Shown here: piece after piece, positions 1 through 7,010 of the stretch
Position numbering within the stretch: the first letter of the stretch is position 1
Layout of the letters: every line of letters starts with the position of its first letter
Assembly: GCF_028622875.1 (NCBI RefSeq)
Contig: NZ_CP117709.1
Location: 1,984,001 to 2,048,000, forward strand
DNA length: 64,000 nucleotides
Reading direction: 5' to 3'
From: Streptomyces sp. MMBL 11-1
GTDB taxonomy: Bacteria; Actinomycetota; Actinomycetes; Streptomycetales; Streptomycetaceae
Made by a program: the position numbers and the translations under genes
Notes under the pieces: generated by a model
The model's database searches: none
Told to the model about the DNA's origin: nothing
The model's input: the letters and a program-made list of their open reading frames with translations, nothing else

Positions 1-386
1 CCATGCTCTGCTTCGCGCTCAACCCCCTGGCGCCGGCCCTGGAATGGTCCTTCGCGGCCACGGCGGTCGCCCATGTGATCGCGGGTTACGGCTTCGCGTT
101 CTGGGGCGTGATGTGGGCGACGAGCGTCCAGTCGCACATCCCGCTGACGGTGCTGAGCCGCGTCTCCGCGTACGACGTCGCCGGCTCCATCATGGTCATC
201 CCGCTCGGCCGCGCGCTGGCGGGCCCGGCGGCGGACGCGTTCGGCGCGAACGAGGTGCTGATCTTCTCGTCGGTCATGTCGTTCGTCCTGCTGGCCGTCA
301 TGCTCAGCGTCCCGGCGATCCGGGCGCTGCGGCGGGCGCCGGAGGGGCTGCTCGGGCCGAAGGCCGAGGGGGAGCCGGCGGTCTGA
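1..386 (+). CDS. MFS transporter, C-terminal fragment (cut by window start)
   Basis: The reading frame is open from the left edge and ends at 386. The visible ~127 residues hold about three hydrophobic segments, including a Gly-rich helix around 'IAGYGFAFWGVMWATSVQ', and then a short Ala/Arg/Glu-rich cytoplasmic tail. This is the layout of the last helices of a 12-helix major facilitator transporter. Substrate and N-terminal half cannot be seen. The ATG at position 3 is probably an internal methionine. A perfect hairpin lies directly downstream, so this is the last gene of its transcript. Confidence 0.7.
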   Translation, partial: MLCFALNPLAPALEWSFAATAVAHVIAGYGFAFWGVMWATSVQSHIPLTVLSRVSAYDVAGSIMVIPLGRALAGPAADAFGANEVLIFSSVMSFVLLAVMLSVPAIRALRRAPEGLLGPKAEGEPAV

Positions 387-405
387 CCGCACCGCCCGGG
401 CACGG

Positions 406-443
406 CGTGCCGGTCGTGCGGTCACACCCGCACGACCGGCACG
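406..443 (+). terminator. Intrinsic terminator-like hairpin after the MFS gene
   Basis: A perfect 16-bp inverted repeat (arms 406-421 and 428-443, loop TCACAC) begins 20 bases after the MFS stop. There is no long U-tract, which is usual for Streptomyces terminators. It separates the MFS gene from the riboswitch leader of the next operon. From 444 to about 670 no gene is visible; that stretch should hold the promoter of the operon. Confidence 0.75.
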
Positions 444-671
444 TCCTTGGCCGAGGCCCGTCCGCGGCGGCTCGTGCAGCCCGGCCGCGCGCGGAGGCCG
501 TGCCGGGCGGGCCCCCGGTGACGTGCCTCGCGGCGTGTGCGAGCCCTCGGAACCCGTCGGAAGCGCTCGCGAGCCCCGGAAGCCTCGGCCCCGTGACGTA
601 CGCCGCCGTCCCGGTCACCGTCGTGGCGCACACCCCCGGCCGCACCCCCGGCCCCTCGGCCACGGACCGGT

Positions 672-890
672 AGAGTGGGCAGGTCGTCATCATGCCCGTA
701 CAGGGGGAAGCCGGTGCGAATCCGGCGCAGCGCCCCAGCCGTGACCCGTCCGTCCGACGGCAGCCGGACCGCCCTCCGCGGAGCGTGACCGGCTCGGGCC
801 ACCGGAACCCCGGTGGCCGGCACCGTCGAGGCATACGGGGCCGGGGCCCGGGGCTTCGTGCGCCCGGGGAGTCCGGCCCTCGCAGGAGAG
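672..890 (+). promoter_or_regulatory. Candidate cobalamin (adenosylcobalamin) riboswitch
   Basis: The core at 703-745 reads GGGGGAAGCCGGTGCGAATC followed by CGGCGCAG, CCCC and GCCGTGAC. This matches the conserved cobalamin-aptamer core (GGGAA-CCGGTG-AA-TCCGG-GCAG ... CCACTGTGA). The 3' part has GAGTCCGG at 869-876, resembling the 3' B12 box, but the usual ACCTGCC is replaced by CCCTCGC. A long GC-rich variable arm with a perfect hairpin (CCACCGG/CCGGTGG near 800-817) lies between them. The 3' end runs straight into the ribosome binding site AGGAGAGG (884-891) of the gene at 903, so control is most likely at translation initiation. The 3' box divergence is the weak point. Confidence 0.7.
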
Positions 891-902
891 GCCCAGCCAG
901 CC

Positions 903-2153
903 ATGACCGTACGCCGCAGCGCAGCCGCGCTCGCGACCACCGCCGTGCTCCTGGGCGCGGCCGCGCCTGTAGCGGTCGCCGCGCCGAGTCCCTCCCCGTC
1001 GGCGGATCTGCCGGCCGGGCTCTACGGCACCACGGACCCCACGTACGACGGGGTGTGGCGGCAGTCGCTGGCCTTCCTCGCGCAGAAGATCGAGTACGTC
1101 ACTCCGGCCACCGCCGCCGTCGACTGGCTGGTGGGGCAGCAGTGCTACAGCGGGGCGTTCACCTCGTACCGCGACGCCGCCGAGCCCTGTGACGCCTCCA
1201 CGGTGATGGACACCAACGCCACCGCCATCGCCGTACAGGCCCTCGTCGAGATCAACCAGCACCGCGACGCCGCGAACAACGGCGCGGACTGGCTGAAGTC
1301 CGTGCAGAACGAGGACGGCGGCTGGGGCTACAACCCCGGCAGCCCGAGCGACGCGAACTCCACGTCCATCGTGATCGGCGCGCTCGCCCGGACCGGAGTC
1401 CCGATCAACGAGGTCACCACCGCCGACGGAAAGACCCCGTACACCGCCCTCCAGTCCCTGGCGATCCCCTGCGGGGACAAGGACGGCGGCGCGTTCGCGT
1501 ATCAGCCGGGCAAGAAGGGCGAGCTGACCGCCAACCTGGACGCCACCGCGGCCTCGGTGCTCGGTCTGATGGGCAAGGGCATCGCCGCCGGCACGTCCAA
1601 CGCGGTCAAGGACCCCTCCTGCACGAAGGGCGACGGCCTCAGCCCGGAGCAGACCGCGCAGAACGGCTCCTCCTTCCTCGCGGACACCCTGAAGAAGTCG
1701 CCGTACCTGGAGCAGGCCCCGATGCCGGGCGCCGAGGACACCGAACCGCAGCCCGACTACGGCAACACCGCGGACGCGGTCGTCGCGCTCGCCGCCTCCG
1801 GGCACACGGACAAGGCCGAGGCATCCGTCGCCTGGCTGCAGAAGAACGCCACGGGCTGGGCGAAGCAGGGCGGCCCTGCCGCCACCGCGCAGCTGATCCT
1901 CGCGGCGCACGCCACCGGCGCGGACGCCCGTAGCTTCGGCGGGGTCGACCTCGTCAAGCAGCTCAACACGATGGGCCCCTCCCCGGCCGCCACCGCCCTC
2001 CCCTCGCCCACGCCGACCGGTCCGCAACCTTCCAGCGGCACCAGCAGCGACGACAGCGGGCTGGGTCTCGGGTGGCTGATCGGCATCGGCCTCGTCTTCG
2101 GCGCGGGCATCGGCTTCCTGCTCAGCATGCGCCGGAAGAAGCAGCAGCCGTGA
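903..2153 (+). CDS. Exported, membrane-anchored alpha/alpha-toroid (prenyltransferase/squalene-oxidase repeat) protein
   Basis: A 416-residue protein with an N-terminal signal peptide (cleavage near AVA-AP, residues ~25-30). The central domain has helical repeats with terpene-cyclase-type QW motifs such as 'NEDGGWGYNPGSPSDANSTS' around residues 138-157 and related WL/AL repeats. A Ser/Pro/Thr-rich linker, one C-terminal membrane segment (GWLIGIGLVFGAGIGFLL) and a basic tail RRKKQQP follow. Four cysteines in the exported part could form two disulfides. I saw none of the cyclase catalytic Asp motifs, so the fold is probably used for binding. Human intrinsic factor and transcobalamin use the same alpha6/alpha6 fold to hold cobalamin. 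With the riboswitch upstream and an ECF importer downstream, a surface B12-binding role is my inference. ATG 903 is chosen because AGGAGAGG lies just upstream. Confidence 0.75.
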   Translation: MTVRRSAAALATTAVLLGAAAPVAVAAPSPSPSADLPAGLYGTTDPTYDGVWRQSLAFLAQKIEYVTPATAAVDWLVGQQCYSGAFTSYRDAAEPCDASTVMDTNATAIAVQALVEINQHRDAANNGADWLKSVQNEDGGWGYNPGSPSDANSTSIVIGALARTGVPINEVTTADGKTPYTALQSLAIPCGDKDGGAFAYQPGKKGELTANLDATAASVLGLMGKGIAAGTSNAVKDPSCTKGDGLSPEQTAQNGSSFLADTLKKSPYLEQAPMPGAEDTEPQPDYGNTADAVVALAASGHTDKAEASVAWLQKNATGWAKQGGPAATAQLILAAHATGADARSFGGVDLVKQLNTMGPSPAATALPSPTPTGPQPSSGTSSDDSGLGLGWLIGIGLVFGAGIGFLLSMRRKKQQP

Positions 2154-2995
2154 GGCGTACGCCGGTCCCGGCGCTGCGGAATCCCGGCGTCGTCCGGCTG
2201 CGGAACCCCCTCGTCACCCGGGTGCGGAATCCCCTCGTCACGCGGGTGCGGAATCCCTTCGTCGCCCTGCTGGCCGCCCTGGTCGCCGCCTCGGCCGTCC
2301 TGCTCGGCGCGGGAAGCGCGGAGGCCGCCGGGTACCGCTACTGGTCCTTCTGGGAGGGCAACGGCAAGAACTGGGAGTACGCCACCCAGGGGCCGTCGCT
2401 GCTGCGACCGGACGACGGTGCGGTCCAGGGCTTCCGGTTCGCCGTGAGCGAGGACTCGGGCGATGCCGCGCAGCCGCGCCGCGCCCCGGACTTCGGGGCG
2501 ATCTGCGCGGGCACCCCGGCGAAGGACGGGCGGAAGCGGGTGGCGCTGGTGATCGACCCCGGTACGGCGGCGGACGCCCCGGGCCGGGAGGAGCCGCCCG
2601 CCCCGCGCACGGCGTGCGCGCGGGTCGCCCCGGACGCCAGCAGCGCGGAGGCGCTCGCCGCGGTGGCGAAGCCGCTGCGGTACGACAGCAGCGCCATGCT
2701 CTGCGCGATCTCCGGCTACCCGAAGGCGGGCTGCGGCGAGCAGGTGTCCGGCGAGGACGTCAGCGCGAAGCCGTCCCCGCCTTCGGAGACGCCCTCCTCC
2801 TCGAAGACGGGCGACGCCTCGAAGCCGGGTGACGCCTCGAAGCCGGGTGACGCCTCGGAGACGGGTGACGCCTCGGAGACCGCCCAGGACGGCGGAGACG
2901 GTGGCGGCGGTCCGTCCGTCGGGCTCCTCGTCGGCGGCGGCGTCGTTCTGCTGCTGGGCGTCGCCGCGGTGATCCAGGCCCGCCGCCGCCGGTGA
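2150..2995 (+). CDS. SCO2322-like exported, membrane-anchored protein
   Basis: The 281-residue product starts at a GTG that overlaps the previous stop (GTGA). The N-terminus is unusual: a long basic n-region with repeated RNPLVTRV units precedes the hydrophobic core of the signal peptide, which ends near AEAAG. The mature part opens with 'YRYWSFWEGNGKNWEYATQG', then has aromatic/Gly motifs and four cysteines, a linker of GDASKP/GDASET repeats, one C-terminal membrane helix and an RRRR tail. I recognise it as the SCO2322 family, whose function is unknown to me. The W/Y/G-rich start and its place between a toroid protein and an ECF transporter suggest a second, beta-rich cobalamin-contacting subunit; that is speculation. 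The real start could lie at a later GTG within the repeats. Confidence 0.7.
   Translation: MRRTPVPALRNPGVVRLRNPLVTRVRNPLVTRVRNPFVALLAALVAASAVLLGAGSAEAAGYRYWSFWEGNGKNWEYATQGPSLLRPDDGAVQGFRFAVSEDSGDAAQPRRAPDFGAICAGTPAKDGRKRVALVIDPGTAADAPGREEPPAPRTACARVAPDASSAEALAAVAKPLRYDSSAMLCAISGYPKAGCGEQVSGEDVSAKPSPPSETPSSSKTGDASKPGDASKPGDASETGDASETAQDGGDGGGGPSVGLLVGGGVVLLLGVAAVIQARRRR
2183..2260 (+). repeat. 24-bp tandem repeats in the signal-peptide coding region
   Basis: Three to four copies of a unit like GTGCGGAATCCCCTCGTCAC follow each other and encode RNPxVxRV in the n-region of the SCO2322-like protein. The unit length is a multiple of three, so copy-number change would preserve the frame. Confidence 0.8.
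2809..2880 (+). repeat. 18-bp tandem repeats encoding GDAS(K/E)(P/T) linker
   Basis: Four consecutive 18-bp units (GGTGACGCCTCGAAGCCG and variants) encode the hydrophilic linker before the C-terminal membrane helix of the SCO2322-like protein. They look like an expandable spacer lifting the exported domain off the membrane. Confidence 0.85.
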
Positions 2996-4236
2996 CCGCC
3001 TCCCCCGCCCCGGCGCCGGCCCGGCTGCCGCGCCGTGTCCTGCGCGCCCCCGAGGCGGACCGCGGCAACGCGCTGCCCGCCGGGGCGTGGTGGCTGTGGG
3101 CGCTGGGTCTTGCCACCGCCGCGTCCCGGACGACCAACCCTCTGCTGCTCGGGCTGCTGGTCGGGGTCGCGGGCTATGTGGTGGCGGCGCGCCGCACGGA
3201 TGCGCCGTGGGCCCGTTCGTACGGCGCGTTCGTCAAGCTCGGGCTGTTCGTCGTGGCGCTGCGTCTGCTGTTCTCCGTCTTCCTCGGTTCGTCGATCCCC
3301 GGCTCCCACACGGTGTTCGCCCTCCCCGAACTGCCGCTGCCCGACTGGGCGCAGGGCGTGCGGATCGGTGGCCGGGTCACCGCCGAGCAACTGGTCTTCT
3401 CGCTGTACGAGGGGCTCAAGCTGGCCGCTCTGCTGATCTGCGTCGGCGCGGCGAACGCGCTGGCCAACCCGGCGCGGCTGCTGAAGTCGCTGCCCGGTGC
3501 GCTGTACGAGGCGGGCGTCGCCGTCGTGGTCGCCATGACGTTCGCGCCGAACATGGTGGCCGACGTGGTCCGGCTGCGCACCGCGCGCCGGCTGCGTGGC
3601 CGGCCGACCGGGGGCGTGCGGGCCGTGGCGCAGATCGGGCTGCCGGTGCTGGAGGGGGCGCTGGAGCGGTCGGTGGCGGTGGCCGCGTCGATGGACGCGC
3701 GCGGATACGGGCGCACCGCCCGGGTCCCGGCCGCCGTCCGGCACACCACGAACGCCCTCACCCTGGGCGGGCTGCTCGGGGTGTGCGCCGGCGCGTACGG
3801 GCTGCTGGCCGCGCAGGGGGCGGTGTACGGGCTGCCGTTGCTGCTGGCCGGTCTGGTCGCGGCGATGGCCGGGCTGCGGCTCGGCGGGCGGCGCTCGGTG
3901 CGTACCCGCTACCGGCCGGACCGGTGGGGCGCCCGGGCCTGGCTGGTGGCGTGCTCGGGCGGGGTGGTCGCGGCGGCGATGATCTGGGCGGGTGCGGTGG
4001 CTCCTGGGCCGCTGCGCCCCGGTGTCGTACCGCTGGCCGCGCCGGTGCTGCCGCTGTGGCCCGCGGCGGCGGTGCTGGTCGGGCTGGTGCCCGCGCTGGT
4101 CGCCCCCGTCCCCCCGTCCGCGCGCCGGGCCGGGAAGCCGTCCGCGTACGGAACCGGGAAACCCTCGCCCGGGGACGGGAAGCCGTCCTCCCACGGGGGC
4201 GGGAATCAGGCTCGTATCGGCAAGGAGCAGGCGTGA
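2992..4236 (+). CDS. ECF transporter T component (EcfT/CbiQ family)
   Basis: This 414-residue integral membrane protein has several hydrophobic helices and the EcfT coupling motif Ala-Arg-Gly in 'SMDARGYG' (residues 233-240), which docks on the ATPase pair. A second Arg-rich coupling segment lies at ~194-204. The family scaffold joins ATPases to the substrate-binding S component in group II or dedicated ECF importers. The start is a GTG overlapping the previous stop by four bases. The C-terminus carries a hydrophilic tail with three GKPS repeats, longer than the usual ~260-residue family member; two or three extra helices precede the tail. Confidence 0.88.
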   Translation: MTASPAPAPARLPRRVLRAPEADRGNALPAGAWWLWALGLATAASRTTNPLLLGLLVGVAGYVVAARRTDAPWARSYGAFVKLGLFVVALRLLFSVFLGSSIPGSHTVFALPELPLPDWAQGVRIGGRVTAEQLVFSLYEGLKLAALLICVGAANALANPARLLKSLPGALYEAGVAVVVAMTFAPNMVADVVRLRTARRLRGRPTGGVRAVAQIGLPVLEGALERSVAVAASMDARGYGRTARVPAAVRHTTNALTLGGLLGVCAGAYGLLAAQGAVYGLPLLLAGLVAAMAGLRLGGRRSVRTRYRPDRWGARAWLVACSGGVVAAAMIWAGAVAPGPLRPGVVPLAAPVLPLWPAAAVLVGLVPALVAPVPPSARRAGKPSAYGTGKPSPGDGKPSSHGGGNQARIGKEQA

Positions 4237-5951
4237 TCAGGTTCGAGCGGGTCTCCGTGCGGTACGAGGGCACGGAGCACCCCACGCTGTCCGGGGTCGA
4301 CCTCACGGTCCCCGAGGGCGAACTCGTCCTGCTCGTCGGCCCCTCCGGTGTCGGCAAGTCGACGCTGCTCGGTACGGTCTCCGGGCTCGTCCCGCACTTC
4401 ACGGGCGGGCTGCTCTCGGGCCGGGTCACGGTGGGCGGCCGCGACACGCGGACGCACAAGCCCCGCGAACTGGCCGATCTGGTCGGCACGGTGGGACAGG
4501 ACCCGCTCGCGCACTTCGTCACGGACACCGTCGAGGACGAGCTCGCGTACGGCATGGAGTCGCTGGGTCTGGCCCCGGACGTGATGCGCCGCCGGGTCGA
4601 GGAGACGCTCGATCTGCTGGGCCTGGCCGAGCTGCGCGACCGGCCGATCGCGACCCTGTCGGGCGGCCAGCGGCAGCGGGTGGCGATCGGTTCGGTGCTC
4701 ACCCCGCACCCGAGGGTGCTGGTGCTGGACGAGCCGACCTCCGCGCTGGACCCGGCGGCGGCCGAGGAGGTCCTCGCGGTGCTCCAGCGGCTGGTGCACG
4801 ACCTGGGCACGACCGTGCTGATGGCCGAGCACCGGCTGGAGCGCGTGGTGCAGTACGCGGACCAGGTCATCCTGCTGCCCGCCCCGGGCGCCGCCCCCGT
4901 GATGGGGCCGCCCGCCGAGATCATGAAGGTGTCGCCGGTACGGCCGCCGGTGGCCGAGCTGGGACTGCTCGCGGGCTGGGACCCGCTGCCCCTGTCGGTA
5001 CGGGACGCCCGGCGCGGGGCGGGCGGGCTGCGGGAGCGGCTGGCGGACACGTCGCCGCCCGCGCCCCCGGAGGTCTCGGGGGTCCCCGGGGCGCCCGTCC
5101 TGATCGCTCCGGAGCGGCCCCGGCCCGGACGGTGGGCCCGGCTGCTGGGCCGGAAGGCCGAGGCGCCGGGCGCGGACGCCCCTGTCACCGATCCGATCAC
5201 CCGGGTCGACGGGCTCGGGGTGCGGCGCGGCCGGATCGAGGCGCTGCGGCGGGTGACGCTCACCGTGGCCCCGGGCGAGACGGTGGCCCTGATGGGCCGC
5301 AACGGGGCCGGCAAGTCCACGCTGCTCGGCGCGCTCGTCGGCATGGTCGAGCCCGCGTCGGGCACCGTGCGCGTCGGCGGCCTGGCCCCGGCCCGGACGG
5401 ACCCCCGGGCGATGGTGCGCCGGGTCGGCCTCGTACCGCAGGAGCCGCGCGATCTGCTGTACGCGGACACGGTGGCAGCCGAGTGCGCCGCCGCCGACCG
5501 GGACGCGGGCGCGGCGGAGGGCTCCTGCCGGGCGCTGGTGTCGGAGCTGCTGCCGGGCGTCGGGGACGACACCCACCCCCGGGACCTCTCCGAGGGCCAG
5601 CGGCTCGCCCTGGCCCTGGCGCTGGTGCTGACGGGCCGCCCGCCGCTGTTGCTGCTGGACGAGCCGACGCGGGGCCTGGACTACGCGGCGAAGGCCCGGC
5701 TCGTCGGCGTGCTGCGCGGTCTGGCGGCCGAGGGGCACGCGATCGTCCTGGCGACGCACGACGTGGAGCTGGCGGCCGAGCTGGCGCACCGGGTGGTGAT
5801 CCTCGCCGACGGCGAGGTCGTCGCGGACGGCCCGACCGGGCGGGTCGTGGTCTCCTCCCCCGCGTTCGCCCCACAGACGGCGAAGATCCTCGCCCCGCAG
5901 GAGTGGCTGACCGTGTCGCAGGTGCGCGGTGCGCTGGGGGTGGAAGCGTGA
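4233..5951 (+). CDS. ECF transporter double ATPase (EcfA-EcfA' fusion)
   Basis: A single 572-residue chain carries two complete ABC ATPase domains. Domain 1 has Walker A GPSGVGKST (36-44), signature LSGGQRQRV (~143) and Walker B VLVLDEPTSALD. Domain 2 has Walker A GRNGAGKST (~355), a variant signature LSEGQRLAL (~451) and Walker B LLLLDEPTRGLD. The domains are joined by a Pro/Ala-rich linker. In most ECF systems the two ATPases are separate, so this is a natural fusion giving a fixed heterodimer. The GTG start overlaps the EcfT stop and the gene end overlaps the S-component start, so all subunits are translationally coupled. Likely cytoplasmic face of the membrane. Confidence 0.92.
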   Translation: MIRFERVSVRYEGTEHPTLSGVDLTVPEGELVLLVGPSGVGKSTLLGTVSGLVPHFTGGLLSGRVTVGGRDTRTHKPRELADLVGTVGQDPLAHFVTDTVEDELAYGMESLGLAPDVMRRRVEETLDLLGLAELRDRPIATLSGGQRQRVAIGSVLTPHPRVLVLDEPTSALDPAAAEEVLAVLQRLVHDLGTTVLMAEHRLERVVQYADQVILLPAPGAAPVMGPPAEIMKVSPVRPPVAELGLLAGWDPLPLSVRDARRGAGGLRERLADTSPPAPPEVSGVPGAPVLIAPERPRPGRWARLLGRKAEAPGADAPVTDPITRVDGLGVRRGRIEALRRVTLTVAPGETVALMGRNGAGKSTLLGALVGMVEPASGTVRVGGLAPARTDPRAMVRRVGLVPQEPRDLLYADTVAAECAAADRDAGAAEGSCRALVSELLPGVGDDTHPRDLSEGQRLALALALVLTGRPPLLLLDEPTRGLDYAAKARLVGVLRGLAAEGHAIVLATHDVELAAELAHRVVILADGEVVADGPTGRVVVSSPAFAPQTAKILAPQEWLTVSQVRGALGVEA

Positions 5952-6784
5952 GCGGTACGGGGGAGGTACGGGAACGGGCGGCCCGGCCGGTGCGGCTCGG
6001 GCCGAAGTCGGTCGCCGTCCTGCTGCTGACGGGGGCCGTCGGTGTCGTCGCCTTCGGGTGGCCGTTGCTGGCGGACGCCGGGTCCGGGCTCGCGCACGCG
6101 CGGGACGCGCCCTGGCTGTTCGCGGCGCTGCTGCCGCTGCTCGTCGCGGTGGCCGTGGCGACGATCTCCGAGTCCGGCATGGACGCGAAGGCCGTCGCGA
6201 TGCTCGGGGTGCTGGCGGCGGTCGGGGCGGCGCTGCGCCCGCTCGGCGCGGGGACGGCGGGCCTGGAGCCGATGTTCTTCCTGATGGTGCTGAGCGGCCG
6301 GGTGCTGGGTCCCGGCTTCGGCTTCGTGCTCGGGTCGGTGACCATGTTCGCCTCGGCGCTGCTGACGGGCGGGGTGGGGCCGTGGATGCCGTTCCAGATG
6401 CTGTCGATGGGCTGGTTCACCATGGGCGCGGGCCTGTTGCCGGGAGCGGACCGGCTGCGCGGGCGGGCGGAGCGGGCGATGCTGGCGGCGTACGGCTGCG
6501 TGGCGGCGTTCGCGTACGGCACGGTGATGAACCTGCAGGGCTGGCCGCTCATCGCCGGGCTGGGGTCGGGGATCTCGTTCGTCGCGGGCGACCCGCTGCA
6601 CGAGAACCTGGTGCGCTTCCTCGCCTACTGCGCGGCGACCTCGCTGGGCTGGGACCTGGGGCGGGCGGTGCTGACGGTGGTCCTGACCCTCACGCTCGGC
6701 CCGACCCTGCTGAAGGCGCTGCGCCGGGCCACCCGCCGCGCCGCCTTCGACGCGCGCGCCGTGTTCGGTGAGCCCGGGAGCTGA
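5948..6784 (+). CDS. ECF transporter S component, predicted cobalamin-binding
   Basis: The 278-residue membrane protein has about six transmembrane helices and a cytoplasmic basic N-terminus. Features of ECF substrate-binding subunits include the early alanine-rich helices, the segment 'GLEPMFFLMVLSGRVLG', and 'GGVGPWMPFQMLSMGW' in the middle. It lies last in the operon, overlapping the ATPase gene by GTGA. Specificity is not readable from the sequence. The riboswitch upstream argues for cobalamin or a precursor such as cobinamide, as for the CbrT-type S proteins. A strong hairpin 120 bases downstream closes the operon. Confidence 0.82.
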   Translation: MSGTGEVRERAARPVRLGPKSVAVLLLTGAVGVVAFGWPLLADAGSGLAHARDAPWLFAALLPLLVAVAVATISESGMDAKAVAMLGVLAAVGAALRPLGAGTAGLEPMFFLMVLSGRVLGPGFGFVLGSVTMFASALLTGGVGPWMPFQMLSMGWFTMGAGLLPGADRLRGRAERAMLAAYGCVAAFAYGTVMNLQGWPLIAGLGSGISFVAGDPLHENLVRFLAYCAATSLGWDLGRAVLTVVLTLTLGPTLLKALRRATRRAAFDARAVFGEPGS

Positions 6785-6906
6785 GGCCTTCCTCTGGTGA
6801 CCACGGTCGCGGCCACCTGACACCGAACGGTGCTGGGCGACCCGGCGCGCCATCCGGGTGGCGGGCGGCGCCGGCCGGGCGGACCATGAAGAAACGCGGC
6901 GATCCA

Positions 6907-6954
6907 CCGAAGGGGTGCCGGAACGGTCTTCCGGCCGTTCCGGCACCCCTTCGG
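6907..6954. terminator. Bidirectional terminator hairpin between convergent genes
   Basis: A perfect 20-bp inverted repeat (arms 6907-6926 and 6935-6954) with the 8-base loop TCTTCCGG sits between the end of the ECF operon and the end of the leftward GT87/PAP2 gene. Confidence 0.9.
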
Positions 6955-7010
6955 CCTGCTCTGCGCGGCGCGGCGCGGCCGGCCCGTGCCGTGTGCCGCC
7001 TGCTTGCCGC

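Noticed and set aside
903..2995. Sortase-type anchoring of the two exported proteins
   Set aside because: No LPxTG or LAxTG motif before the C-terminal helices; simple membrane anchors fit better.
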